Shown: positions 13,837 through 20,321, numbered from the stretch's first letter. The stretch: DNA of 20,321 nucleotides from an uncultured Eubacteriales bacterium (GCA_949739085.1 CATIYU010000081.1:1-20321); one strand, 5' to 3'. Notes: generated by a model from the sequence alone, not told the origin. Program-made: numbers and translations.

Positions 13837-14892
13837 TCAGACAGAGTCCCTGTAATATTTGAGGGTCCTGCTGATTCCCGCCTCCAACGTCATCCCGCTT
13901 TTCCACCCAAGGCTCCGCAGCTTCGTGCTGTCTCCGGTTACAATGGACAGGGCCCCTTTTACCTCGGGGGTGTCTCTCTCCGACTCATCGAATATGACCT
14001 CGGCGCCATTGCCCCACCGCGCCGCGTAGAGCCCGGCCAATTCCCGCACAGAGCACTCGCCCGCTTCATCGCAGACGTTGTAGGCCTCTCCCGCAGCTCC
14101 ATAGAAAAGGAGATCCAGCAGCGCGTTGGCCGCATCTGACAGATACAAAAAAGAGCGAACCGCAGAACCGTCGCTTTTCAGAACAATCCTGCCGTGCTCT
14201 CGAAGCTGCCGGATAAAATCGCCGTGCAGGCGGCCGTCCGTGAGGGAGATCCCGGGTCCATACACCTGAACAGGTCTTGCCGTTACGCAGGGCAGGCCGT
14301 ACTGCGCATAGTAAAGACCGCACAGAGTCTCCGCCCCCCGTTTCCCACACGCGTAAGCATTCCGCTGATATGTCCAGTCAAGGCCCCCAAAATCCGACTC
14401 CCTCCTGCGCCCTGTCCCTTCTCCATAGACATCTATGCTGCTCAACAGCAGAAATTTTAAGCTCTGCTTTTTTCGGGCAAGCTCCAGCATATTCTGACAC
14501 CCATACACATTGGCCTGAAAGGTATCCAGCGCGCTCCCCCATCGCGATTGGACCCCAACAGGGCTGGCGGCATGGATGCAGATACTGATATCGCCGTCCC
14601 AAACAACCGGCTCTCTCACGTCCTGAAGGAGAAGCTCCAGGTTTGCATCACCTATGTACGAGGAAAAGCGTGCCTCCGCATTTTTCCGGCTCCTGCACAG
14701 AGCCAATATCTTGGTGTCCCCTCCGCCGCGCCGGTTGTGTTCCAAAACGAGGTACACAAGGTAGGACATCAAAAAGCTGTCCGCACCGGAGATCAGGATG
14801 CTTTGGTGGTCCAGCCTGTCCAGATCCTTCCGCTGGCTCAGCAGCTTTTCCACATCCTCTTGTATCACGTGGTTCACGGACCTCACCCCCAT
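13837..14892 (-). CDS. NAD-dependent epimerase/dehydratase (extended SDR)
   Basis: 351 residues. The NAD-binding turn is 'LISGADSFLMSYL' (33-45): it keeps the first glycine of GxxGxxG, but S39 and M42 replace the other two. The rest is canonical: 'HAAS' (107-110), 'LLSSIDVYGEG' (149-159), the catalytic YxxxK in 'NAYACGKRGAE' (Y180, K184), and 'ARPVQVYGPG' downstream. It should oxidize and epimerize, dehydrate or decarboxylate a nucleotide-linked sugar; which one is not readable. The gene overlaps the cytidylyltransferase gene by 10 nt and has AAGGA 6 nt before its ATG, so the two are translationally coupled. A CDP-linked sugar or polyol made by that neighbour is a reasonable guess for its substrate. 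Confidence 0.88.
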   Translation of the reverse strand: MGVRSVNHVIQEDVEKLLSQRKDLDRLDHQSILISGADSFLMSYLVYLVLEHNRRGGGDTKILALCRSRKNAEARFSSYIGDANLELLLQDVREPVVWDGDISICIHAASPVGVQSRWGSALDTFQANVYGCQNMLELARKKQSLKFLLLSSIDVYGEGTGRRRESDFGGLDWTYQRNAYACGKRGAETLCGLYYAQYGLPCVTARPVQVYGPGISLTDGRLHGDFIRQLREHGRIVLKSDGSAVRSFLYLSDAANALLDLLFYGAAGEAYNVCDEAGECSVRELAGLYAARWGNGAEVIFDESERDTPEVKGALSIVTGDSTKLRSLGWKSGMTLEAGISRTLKYYRDSV

Positions 14893-15599
14893 CGGTTTTC
14901 CTTTTCACAAAATAGCGGATACAGTGCACTGGCAATGGCAAGATCCTCCGGATATGTCACCTTGATACAAAAGCGGTCGCCTTCTACCATTGTTACCGGA
15001 ACGCCCATGCGCAGGACCAGCTCGCTGTCCTCATAGACCTCCCGCTCCTGCGGCGTGCTCCGGAACGCCTCGTGCGCTGCACGAAGCACGCCATATCGAT
15101 AGGTCTGCGGACCCTGCTGTACGAACAACGTTTCCTTTTGCAGGGTCTGGTCCACCATTGTTCCGTCTCTGCTGGACGTTATGGCGTCCGTTGCCTTCAC
15201 AACCGTGATCACACCGTCATATGTCTCCAGCTGTTCGTAGTGCTTGTTGACTGTCTGCTGGGAGAGAAGCGGACATACTGCTGTCATGATCATCACGGTA
15301 TCGTCCGTCTCCGCCGGAACAGCACATACCCCGCTATACACGGAATCAAAACGCATCACACCCGCCTTTGCAACGTACTTCAGCTTGGTGATACCATAAT
15401 GCTTTCCCCATGCCCAGACCTGCGGGATGAATTCCTCCAGCGTCACTACACAGATTTCATCAATATTGGCGTTCATCTCTGCGGTCTTCATGGAATACAC
15501 CAGCATAGGCATGCCTGTCAGTTCTACAAATTGTTTTGGAAGATTTCCGGAATTAAACCGAATACCATAGCCTCCTGCTAAAATAACTGCATAATTCAT
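14883..15599 (-). CDS. IspD/TarI-family cytidylyltransferase, substrate uncertain
   Basis: 238 residues from ATG 15599 (the frame also extends two codons to a TTG). The family N-terminus 'AVILAGGYGIRF' and 'LPKQF' (19-23) keep the arginine and lysine that bind CTP, and 'IKVTYPEDLAIA' keeps the lysine at 213. However, the normally conserved D-A-x-R-P segment reads 'TAVCP' (106-110): T106 and C109 replace the Asp and Arg equivalent to E. coli IspD D106 and R109. IspD makes CDP-methylerythritol, TarI makes CDP-ribitol; the operon context argues against a housekeeping IspD. A CDP-activated polyol or sugar for the glycan is the best guess, with altered specificity or lost activity possible. No strong ribosome site is seen before the ATG. 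Confidence 0.82.
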   Translation of the reverse strand: MNYAVILAGGYGIRFNSGNLPKQFVELTGMPMLVYSMKTAEMNANIDEICVVTLEEFIPQVWAWGKHYGITKLKYVAKAGVMRFDSVYSGVCAVPAETDDTVMIMTAVCPLLSQQTVNKHYEQLETYDGVITVVKATDAITSSRDGTMVDQTLQKETLFVQQGPQTYRYGVLRAAHEAFRSTPQEREVYEDSELVLRMGVPVTMVEGDRFCIKVTYPEDLAIASALYPLFCEKENRWG

Positions 15600-15678
15600 T
15601 GACAATCCACGCTTTCTGTCTCACTGTACATGTCCATTCTTCCATTAGAACGGGCAAATACGTGAATATCTGCATCTT

Positions 15679-16866
15679 TTAGAATCCTAGGAATTCGTTA
15701 CAGTGTTCAGCAATCCAAGTCATCAAGCCCTCCACCAGAAATGCTAATTGACGGCTTTCTTTTGTCATGTCAAAAAAGTCTTGCAGCTGAAAGTCCCTTC
15801 TTTTGACAATCTCCACTGTTACACTCTGCTGGTCTCGCGGGATGCCGTCATCGGTATGTATAACGTGAATACTCGCTATTTCTTTCAGCTTCTGCGAAAT
15901 ATTAACCGAATTCTCCTTGTTCCAGATAACAAATTCGTTCTCATCGTTATAATCAATGTTCCACTTATGCAGTCCGCAATATGCTTCGTTAATTCCTTCG
16001 GCCCGAGCATGCCAGAGACGCATAGTTCCGCCTTTTTTAAGCACATACAGGCACTCCACTATACTTTTATAGGGATCGATACAATGATCCAACGCATTGT
16101 TAATCAAAATAGCATCGCAGTAATTTTCTTTGAAAAAATTTGCCGCAAATTCAAACATACCGAACTGGGACGTTCGAAAATTACCATTTGCGTATTTTCT
16201 GTTGATTTGGTTGTAAATAGGCGCCAACGGATCCACTGCAATCAGCTGTATAGTTTCTGAATTGGGAAGACGTGATCCATAAATACTTTGTAGACCACAT
16301 CCAATATCCATAACAACAGAGTCTGATTTGAGCGCCTCTACCAGTTCGCTGCCCGGCATTCTGGGGCTACCATTAAGTCCTAAAAATTTTTCATTCTTTA
16401 AGCGCCACCTGTAATCGGAATGGTGTAAGCTTCCAGGAGTCACAACTTTGGTTATCCAAAATGCTACTTCCTCCTGAAAATTCTCAAGCCAGATTTTTGC
16501 TTGTCTCTCGTATTCTATATTCCAACAATACTGCATGTGATTTCTCACATAAATCAAATACTCATTCTCAATTTCACTCGGATAAATGGCTTTCACATAT
16601 GGGGGAAACTCCCTTCTGATGACATCTTCAATTTCCTTTAAATGCTCCACACTATTCATACCCAGCAAAATTGCATCAATCTCGCCTGTAAGACAAAACT
16701 GTTTTAATTCCTCTGGAGAAATAACCTTTTTATCTCCAATCTCCGTTCCCTGACTTGCCGCTGTACTGCTGCAATAGGCGATTACATCATATCCACAAAC
16801 CAACGCCTGCTGAGCCAATTCCTTTCCTGCTGCCCTAGTTCCCCAAACAACACACTTTTTCTTCAT
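15679..16866 (-). CDS. SAM-dependent methyltransferase with N-terminal Rossmann-like domain
   Basis: 395 residues. Residues about 3-98 are a Rossmann-like domain ('KCVVWGTRAAGKELA', 'IDAILLGM') as in other proteins of the locus. From about 180 a class I methyltransferase fold follows: motif I 'VVMDIGCGLQS' (184-194; D187, G189, G191), an acidic residue ending the next strand in 'LIAVDPLAP' (D212), and 'AILINNALDHCIDP' (252-265) as motif IV. It probably methylates a sugar or the glycan end; the acceptor is unknown. The frame is open to 16989, but that would overlap the PHP gene by 104 nt, and the added residues are low in family character; the ATG at 16866 has AAAGGA 10 nt upstream. The gene is markedly AT-rich (about 30% GC at 16501-16560), suggesting a different history from its neighbours. 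Confidence 0.85.
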   Translation of the reverse strand: MKKKCVVWGTRAAGKELAQQALVCGYDVIAYCSSTAASQGTEIGDKKVISPEELKQFCLTGEIDAILLGMNSVEHLKEIEDVIRREFPPYVKAIYPSEIENEYLIYVRNHMQYCWNIEYERQAKIWLENFQEEVAFWITKVVTPGSLHHSDYRWRLKNEKFLGLNGSPRMPGSELVEALKSDSVVMDIGCGLQSIYGSRLPNSETIQLIAVDPLAPIYNQINRKYANGNFRTSQFGMFEFAANFFKENYCDAILINNALDHCIDPYKSIVECLYVLKKGGTMRLWHARAEGINEAYCGLHKWNIDYNDENEFVIWNKENSVNISQKLKEIASIHVIHTDDGIPRDQQSVTVEIVKRRDFQLQDFFDMTKESRQLAFLVEGLMTWIAEHCNEFLGF

Positions 16867-16876
16867 CCGTTTTAAA

Positions 16877-16882
16877 TCCTTT
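16877..16882 (-). promoter_or_regulatory. Ribosome-binding site that sets the methyltransferase start
   Basis: AAAGGA on the minus strand, 10 nt before the ATG at 16866, in the 19-nt gap after the PHP gene's stop. It supports this start over the upstream in-frame ATG at 16989, which lies inside the PHP gene. Confidence 0.55.
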
Positions 16883-16885
16883 CTT

Positions 16886-17698
16886 TCAACAAAACAGCCA
16901 GTCTGGTTCCAGCTCCCATGCGGCCAGTGGATTGTCCGGCTTGTTCTTTTCGCCGTGGAAATCACTGCCTCCGGTAATATGGAGGCCATATTTTTCTGCG
17001 ATTGTTATGTAGTCCGCTGTCTGCTCCGGCGTGTGGATGGGGTAGTAGCACTCGATTGCATCCAGGCCATAGCGTTTAAGCCGTTTGACCAATTCCTCCA
17101 GTGTTTCTCCGTTCCATACAATCTGATAGGGATGCGCTAAGGACACTTTTCCCCCCGCGGCCTTGATGCGCTCCACACACTCCCGCGCACTTGGCTTGGT
17201 GCCTTTCTCAATCTCCTGAAACTCCGGCGTGTCCAGATAGCGGTCGAATGCCTCCTTGCGGGTAGCCACATATCCGCGGCGCAGCATCACTTTGGCAAAA
17301 TGAGGCCGGCCCACGGAGCCGCCCGCCGCCGCCTCGTCCACCTCATCCAGGGGAATTTCCAGGCCCTTTGTCCGCAAAAAATCCCGGATACGGTACTTAC
17401 GGTCATTCCGTCCGCCCTTCAGGCTCTCGATCCACGCGCTCAGTACAGGAGCGGAAAAATTGTAGCCGAGAATATGGAGATTCAAATGGTCGTCCGCGCT
17501 CAGCTCAATTCCCCGCACAAACCGCAGATCCAGCGCTGCGCTGGCCGCCCCGGCCTCCTCCAGGCCATCCAGATTGTCATGGTCTGTGAGGGCCCACACC
17601 TCCGTACCCCGCTTTTTGACCAGCTCCGCCAGCTCCGCCGGAGCATACTGCCCATCCGAGGCAGTGCTGTGGATATGCAAATCTGCTCTACAAGTCAT
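16886..17698 (-). CDS. PHP-domain phosphoesterase, YciV/RNase AM type; probable 3',5'-nucleoside bisphosphate (PAP) phosphatase
   Basis: 270 residues, close to the family length. All metal-site motifs of the PHP superfamily are visible: 'DLHIHSTASDG' (H8, H10, D15), 'ALTDHDN' (H40), 'GIELSA' (E65), 'NLHILGY' (H75), 'GRPHFA' (H133), 'SLAHPY' (H189) and 'GSDFHG' (D246, H248). The layout matches the YciV/RNase AM/CV1693 group, of which a member was shown to remove the 3'-phosphate from 3',5'-nucleoside bisphosphates including PAP. Directly downstream of an APS kinase (12 nt gap) and a sulfotransferase-like gene, clearing PAP is the natural role here. RNA 5'-end trimming, as for E. coli RNase AM, is the alternative. 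The ATG at 17698 has AGGTGG 5 nt upstream; a GTG at 17707 is in frame but lacks a site. Confidence 0.88.
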   Translation of the reverse strand: MTCRADLHIHSTASDGQYAPAELAELVKKRGTEVWALTDHDNLDGLEEAGAASAALDLRFVRGIELSADDHLNLHILGYNFSAPVLSAWIESLKGGRNDRKYRIRDFLRTKGLEIPLDEVDEAAAGGSVGRPHFAKVMLRRGYVATRKEAFDRYLDTPEFQEIEKGTKPSARECVERIKAAGGKVSLAHPYQIVWNGETLEELVKRLKRYGLDAIECYYPIHTPEQTADYITIAEKYGLHITGGSDFHGEKNKPDNPLAAWELEPDWLFC

Positions 17699-17703
17699 AA
17701 AGT

Positions 17704-17709
17704 CCACCT
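17704..17709 (-). promoter_or_regulatory. Ribosome-binding site that sets the PHP gene start
   Basis: AGGTGG on the minus strand, 5 nt before the ATG at 17698. The in-frame GTG at 17707 overlaps this site, so it is unlikely to be the start. Confidence 0.6.
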
Positions 17710-17710
17710 G

Positions 17711-18244
17711 CTACCGTTCAAAAAATTTCATCAGCCGGTCCACAATTTCCTCCGGCGTCTCCTCTCCGTCATTCTGCACCACGATGCTGGAGTGGCCCGG
17801 CTCGTCCCAGGGCAGATCCACTCCCACCACATTCTTTGTTCCGGACGAATACAGCTTTTTCTGGTCCCGGCGGTACAGCGTCTCCCGCGTCACCTTGAGG
17901 TAGACCTCCCGATAGTTTTCAATATTCTTCCGATTCCAGTCACGGACCTCGGTATACATCGCAATGCTGCAAATGACAACATCAAGTCCCTGATCCGCAT
18001 AATATTTACAGGTCTGAAAGCTCTCAAAAGCACCTGATTTACGGGCTTCCGTGGTATAGCGGTCCTCCAGCAGGACCCTTCCGTCCACCGTACTGTGGCC
18101 TGCCGCGAGACGGGTCAAATCACCGTCAATTAAAATTGCCGTTGGACTTTTTTCCTTCAGCCTCTGATAGAACAGCCCGCCGATGGTGCTCTTCCCCGCC
18201 CCGGCCAAACCGGTAAAAAAGTAGACAGTTCCCTTTTCGCTCAT
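17711..18244 (-). CDS. cysC: Adenylylsulfate (APS) kinase, PAPS-forming
   Basis: 177 residues, slightly shorter than a typical CysC. The Walker A is 'GLAGAGKST' (12-20), followed by 'LIDGDLTR' (38-45), where the family has LDGDxxR. The later 'YRRDQKKLYSSG' (124-135) matches the RDxKxLY motif, and 'VGVDLPWDEP' (140-149) matches the stretch preceding the lid. It would phosphorylate APS at the 3' position to give PAPS. The middle region (56-75) is divergent from the usual FSxxDRxENIRR, so substrate use needs checking. AAGGA lies 8 nt before the ATG. It sits 15 nt after the sulfotransferase-like gene and 12 nt before the PHP gene. No ATP sulfurylase gene is in the window, so APS must come from elsewhere. 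Confidence 0.88.
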   Translation of the reverse strand: MSEKGTVYFFTGLAGAGKSTIGGLFYQRLKEKSPTAILIDGDLTRLAAGHSTVDGRVLLEDRYTTEARKSGAFESFQTCKYYADQGLDVVICSIAMYTEVRDWNRKNIENYREVYLKVTRETLYRRDQKKLYSSGTKNVVGVDLPWDEPGHSSIVVQNDGEETPEEIVDRLMKFFER

Positions 18245-18259
18245 TTGTCAGTTCCTTCT

Positions 18260-20266
18260 CTAGTGATACAGCGGCTGCTCCAGCAGCGCCGGGTCCAGCT
18301 CCAGCATGGGCGTCATCCGCAGGGGCTGGCCGTTCCGACTGACAAACCGCAGTCCCCGCAGCAGCTGCCGGGCGATCTTCAGACGGTTTTCGTCAAAATC
18401 CTGAATACATTTGTCCAGAAGTCCCTCCTGGACCTGTGCTCTCTCCGCCTCTGTCAGGCTCCGTCCACTCTCATCCACCTGCGCGGTTTCCGTAATCTTC
18501 CGCCAGGTTTCCCGAATATAGCGGTTAAGTGTAGTAAATCCGGCAATCAGCTCCCGTGCCCGCGCTTCGTCGATGTCCGCGCCGTCGTAGAAATGAAAAT
18601 CGTAGCCATAATACTGATAGGCATCCCGCATGAAGTACTCCACAAAATACCGCTCCGCGCCGTTGGCGAACTCGTCGTAAGTGCGGTAGACGGAGACGGG
18701 GTCGAAGCCCTTCGTCTCTGGGTGCGGGTCCCGCCGCCCCTGCTCAGAACAATAGGTCATGCTCTCTGTGTAGGGCAGGTCCAGAAACGCCGCCAGAGCG
18801 GTAAACGCAGCCTTCGGATTCAGTTTGCCGTCCTCGAAGCGTACCAGAATGCTGTCCCGGTACAGCCGGTCCTCCGGATCGATCAAATAGCTCCGGCTCA
18901 GCACCCGCTCCGAGATAACATCACTGACAATCGGCTTGATGCCTCTCAGACCCGGGAGCTCTTCTGTCTCGCTCTGCTTGGCCACCCAGTACATGAACCG
19001 GACGGTAGCGGCATAGCTGTTGGTGATCCGGCGTATGGGGGTAAAGGTCTTGATATACTTGAATTCGTTGAGAAAGCGGCAGCTGTGGAGCTCATCACCG
19101 GGTTCAGCGGACAAGACCGCCTCCCCGGCGCTGTCCGCCGTCAGAGTACATTGAATGTTCGTAAAATGGGGCTGAAAAAACACCGCCGGTGCGATCCGGG
19201 CATAGGGATCCATGTTGAGGGTCGCCTGGGACGAGCCCAGGAACAGCGCCACAGTCAAGTCCTTATCCGTGGGGGACTTCATGCGGTAGAGCTCCGTCAG
19301 GACCCGGGGATTGCTCCATTTCACCGCCGCCAGAAATTCCTCCAGGCTCTTTGCACTCCTCAACGCCTGCCGTATCTCGCCGATGGGCTCCTCCACATCC
19401 GAGAGATAGAGCGACGGCATTGTCAGCAGGTTCGGGTGGCCGTCGAAGACCTCGTTGAAGAAGTCGCCGCCGTTGTGGGCGGAGAGCTGAGTATGCCAGA
19501 CCAGCCTGTGGATCTCCTCCACCCCCACCGGCTGGGGCGTATACTGGCTGTAGTCCACGCCGAACCGCGCCCGGAAGTCGATGGGGTACTGTTCGAGCTC
19601 CTCCCCTATTAAGAACACCAGCTTTCTGCCCTCCAGAAGGGGCCGCAGGCTCCAGCACTGGAGGTAGGCGCAGAACACCCCCCAATCGGGGTAGTATAGA
19701 TAAACATGATTTTCGCGTCCGACACGCTCGCTGTCCCGGACGTTATCGTGCAAATATTCCAGCTCATACTGGGAAAAAACGCTGTCCGCCAGAATCGGCC
19801 TGTCTAAGTCCTTAAAAAAATTCCGGCTGACAACGGGATTTTTCAGATTTATGTAGCTGCCAAACCGCTCCTCCGCCGGGAAAAACGGCAGATATCCCCG
19901 ATCATCGTAGGGATAAAAGCGGACGGGCAGGTCCTCAAAGGATGGGAAATCCCTCCGAAACAGGTAGGGATACTTTGCAAGCAGCTTGCAATTTTTCTCA
20001 TAGCGCTTCTTCAGCGCCTTCACATTGGGCGCATAAAACGCCTGGGTCATCATCGAAAGGCAGTCCTCCCGAAAATACCCCTGGTTATATAACTCCAAAA
20101 AATAAGTATACGAAATACGGTAATCTCCGCCAGACTGGAGGATATAGAGCGCCCCCTCCAGCTTTTCCTCCGGAGCCGCGTCCCCCATGGCGACAGTGTA
20201 GGCCCGGCACGCCTCCTCCGACTGTCCAAACCCGGCCAGACGCCGGGCCAGCTCTATCGCATCCAT
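18260..20266 (-). CDS. Large protein with N-terminal helical (TPR-like) region and probable sulfotransferase domain
   Basis: 668 residues. The first about 90 are helical and repeat-like ('AIELARRLAGFGQSEEACRA'), consistent with TPR or a related scaffold. The C-terminal half has sulfotransferase-like features: 'FTPIRRITNSY' (408-418; R412/R413 and S417 resemble the R..S pair that binds the 3'-phosphate of PAPS) and 'SILVRFEDGKLNPKAAF' (472-488), close to the VRYEDL..NP segment of many carbohydrate sulfotransferases. A clear 5'-phosphosulfate loop of the PRSGT type is not seen; 'LFLGSSQATL' (341-350) may be a variant. The following APS kinase gene, 15 nt away, strengthens the call. AAGGAGG 6 nt before the ATG is the strongest ribosome site in the window. 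GC is high (two-thirds at 19501-19560). The function is inferred; glycan or flagellin sulfation is likely. Confidence 0.65.
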   Translation of the reverse strand: MDAIELARRLAGFGQSEEACRAYTVAMGDAAPEEKLEGALYILQSGGDYRISYTYFLELYNQGYFREDCLSMMTQAFYAPNVKALKKRYEKNCKLLAKYPYLFRRDFPSFEDLPVRFYPYDDRGYLPFFPAEERFGSYINLKNPVVSRNFFKDLDRPILADSVFSQYELEYLHDNVRDSERVGRENHVYLYYPDWGVFCAYLQCWSLRPLLEGRKLVFLIGEELEQYPIDFRARFGVDYSQYTPQPVGVEEIHRLVWHTQLSAHNGGDFFNEVFDGHPNLLTMPSLYLSDVEEPIGEIRQALRSAKSLEEFLAAVKWSNPRVLTELYRMKSPTDKDLTVALFLGSSQATLNMDPYARIAPAVFFQPHFTNIQCTLTADSAGEAVLSAEPGDELHSCRFLNEFKYIKTFTPIRRITNSYAATVRFMYWVAKQSETEELPGLRGIKPIVSDVISERVLSRSYLIDPEDRLYRDSILVRFEDGKLNPKAAFTALAAFLDLPYTESMTYCSEQGRRDPHPETKGFDPVSVYRTYDEFANGAERYFVEYFMRDAYQYYGYDFHFYDGADIDEARARELIAGFTTLNRYIRETWRKITETAQVDESGRSLTEAERAQVQEGLLDKCIQDFDENRLKIARQLLRGLRFVSRNGQPLRMTPMLELDPALLEQPLYH

Positions 20267-20280
20267 ACGGTTCCTCCTTC

Positions 20281-20312
20281 AAAACAGGGGGCCGGGCACG
20301 AGCCCGGCCCCC
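20281..20312 (-). terminator. GC-rich hairpin with short U-run upstream of the operon's first visible gene
   Basis: A perfect 11-bp stem, GGGGGCCGGGC/GCCCGGCCCCC (20287-20297 and 20302-20312) with loop ACGA, is followed on the minus strand by TG and four T's (20284-20281). It fits a factor-independent terminator for a minus-strand gene beyond the window edge, though the T-run is short. It ends only 14 nt before the ATG at 20266 and touches that gene's ribosome site, so it might also act as a leader attenuator. Confidence 0.6.
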
Positions 20313-20321
20313 CATTGTGCG

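Noticed and set aside
14883..15599. Housekeeping IspD of the MEP isoprenoid pathway
   Set aside because: The gene overlaps an SDR gene in a glycan operon and lacks the Asp and Arg equivalent to D106 and R109 of IspD.
16867..16989. N-terminal extension of the methyltransferase to an ATG at 16989
   Set aside because: It overlaps the PHP gene by 104 nt and adds residues before a natural Rossmann start; the ATG at 16866 has a ribosome site.
18245..19612. 455-codon open frame on the + strand
   Set aside because: It lies entirely opposite the sulfotransferase-like gene, has no recognizable domain, and long antisense frames are expected in GC-rich coding DNA.
1..20321. CRISPR array, tRNA/rRNA, insertion sequence or phage integration
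   Set aside because: No regularly spaced repeats, RNA-gene signatures, transposase or integrase sequence, or terminal repeats were seen.

Overview
The window looks like part of a low- to mid-GC Firmicutes genome, most likely a gut Clostridia/Oscillospiraceae-type bacterium. This is inferred from strong AGGAGG-type ribosome sites, GTG starts, a GHKL/AgrC-type sensor kinase fragment and protein style; no marker gene fixes the taxon. Apart from the 3' end of that kinase gene on the + strand (1-402), every gene lies on the minus strand in one tightly packed run from about 20266 down to 489. There are 14 intact genes plus one frameshifted gene, with gaps mostly under 30 nt and several short gaps or overlaps, so it is probably one long operon or two nested ones. 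It is read here from its upstream end (right) to its downstream end (left).

Sulfation end (20266-16886). A 668-aa protein with sulfotransferase-like sequence features is followed by an APS kinase (makes the sulfate donor PAPS) and a PHP-family phosphoesterase of the YciV/RNase AM type. Relatives of the last dephosphorylate 3',5'-nucleoside bisphosphates such as PAP, the by-product of sulfotransfer. Together they would make the donor, use it and clear the product.

Glycan-building middle (16866-5105). In order: a methyltransferase with an N-terminal Rossmann-like domain; an IspD/TarI-like cytidylyltransferase with altered active-site residues; an extended SDR epimerase/dehydratase; a three-part HAD-family protein (COG5610-like); a GT4 glycosyltransferase; a radical SAM gene split by a frameshift; a GT2 glycosyltransferase; a soluble alkaline-phosphatase-superfamily transferase/hydrolase; and a second GT2. 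Six of these proteins carry a similar about 90-residue Rossmann-like domain at one end or the other.

Phosphonate end (4992-489). A LicC/PntC-type cytidylyltransferase, 2-aminoethylphosphonate (AEP) transaminase, PEP mutase fused to an N-terminal cytidylyltransferase-like domain, and phosphonopyruvate decarboxylase. This is the full route from PEP to AEP, plus a plausible enzyme to activate it as CMP-AEP.

Taken together the locus probably builds a surface glycan or flagellin glycan that carries both aminoethylphosphonate and sulfate groups, possibly also methyl groups. No flippase, polymerase, ABC exporter, initiating phosphoglycosyltransferase or LicD-type transferase is seen here, so those functions must lie outside the window or be unneeded. 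No tRNA, rRNA, CRISPR array, insertion sequence or phage gene was found, and no stretch over 300 bases lacks a gene.
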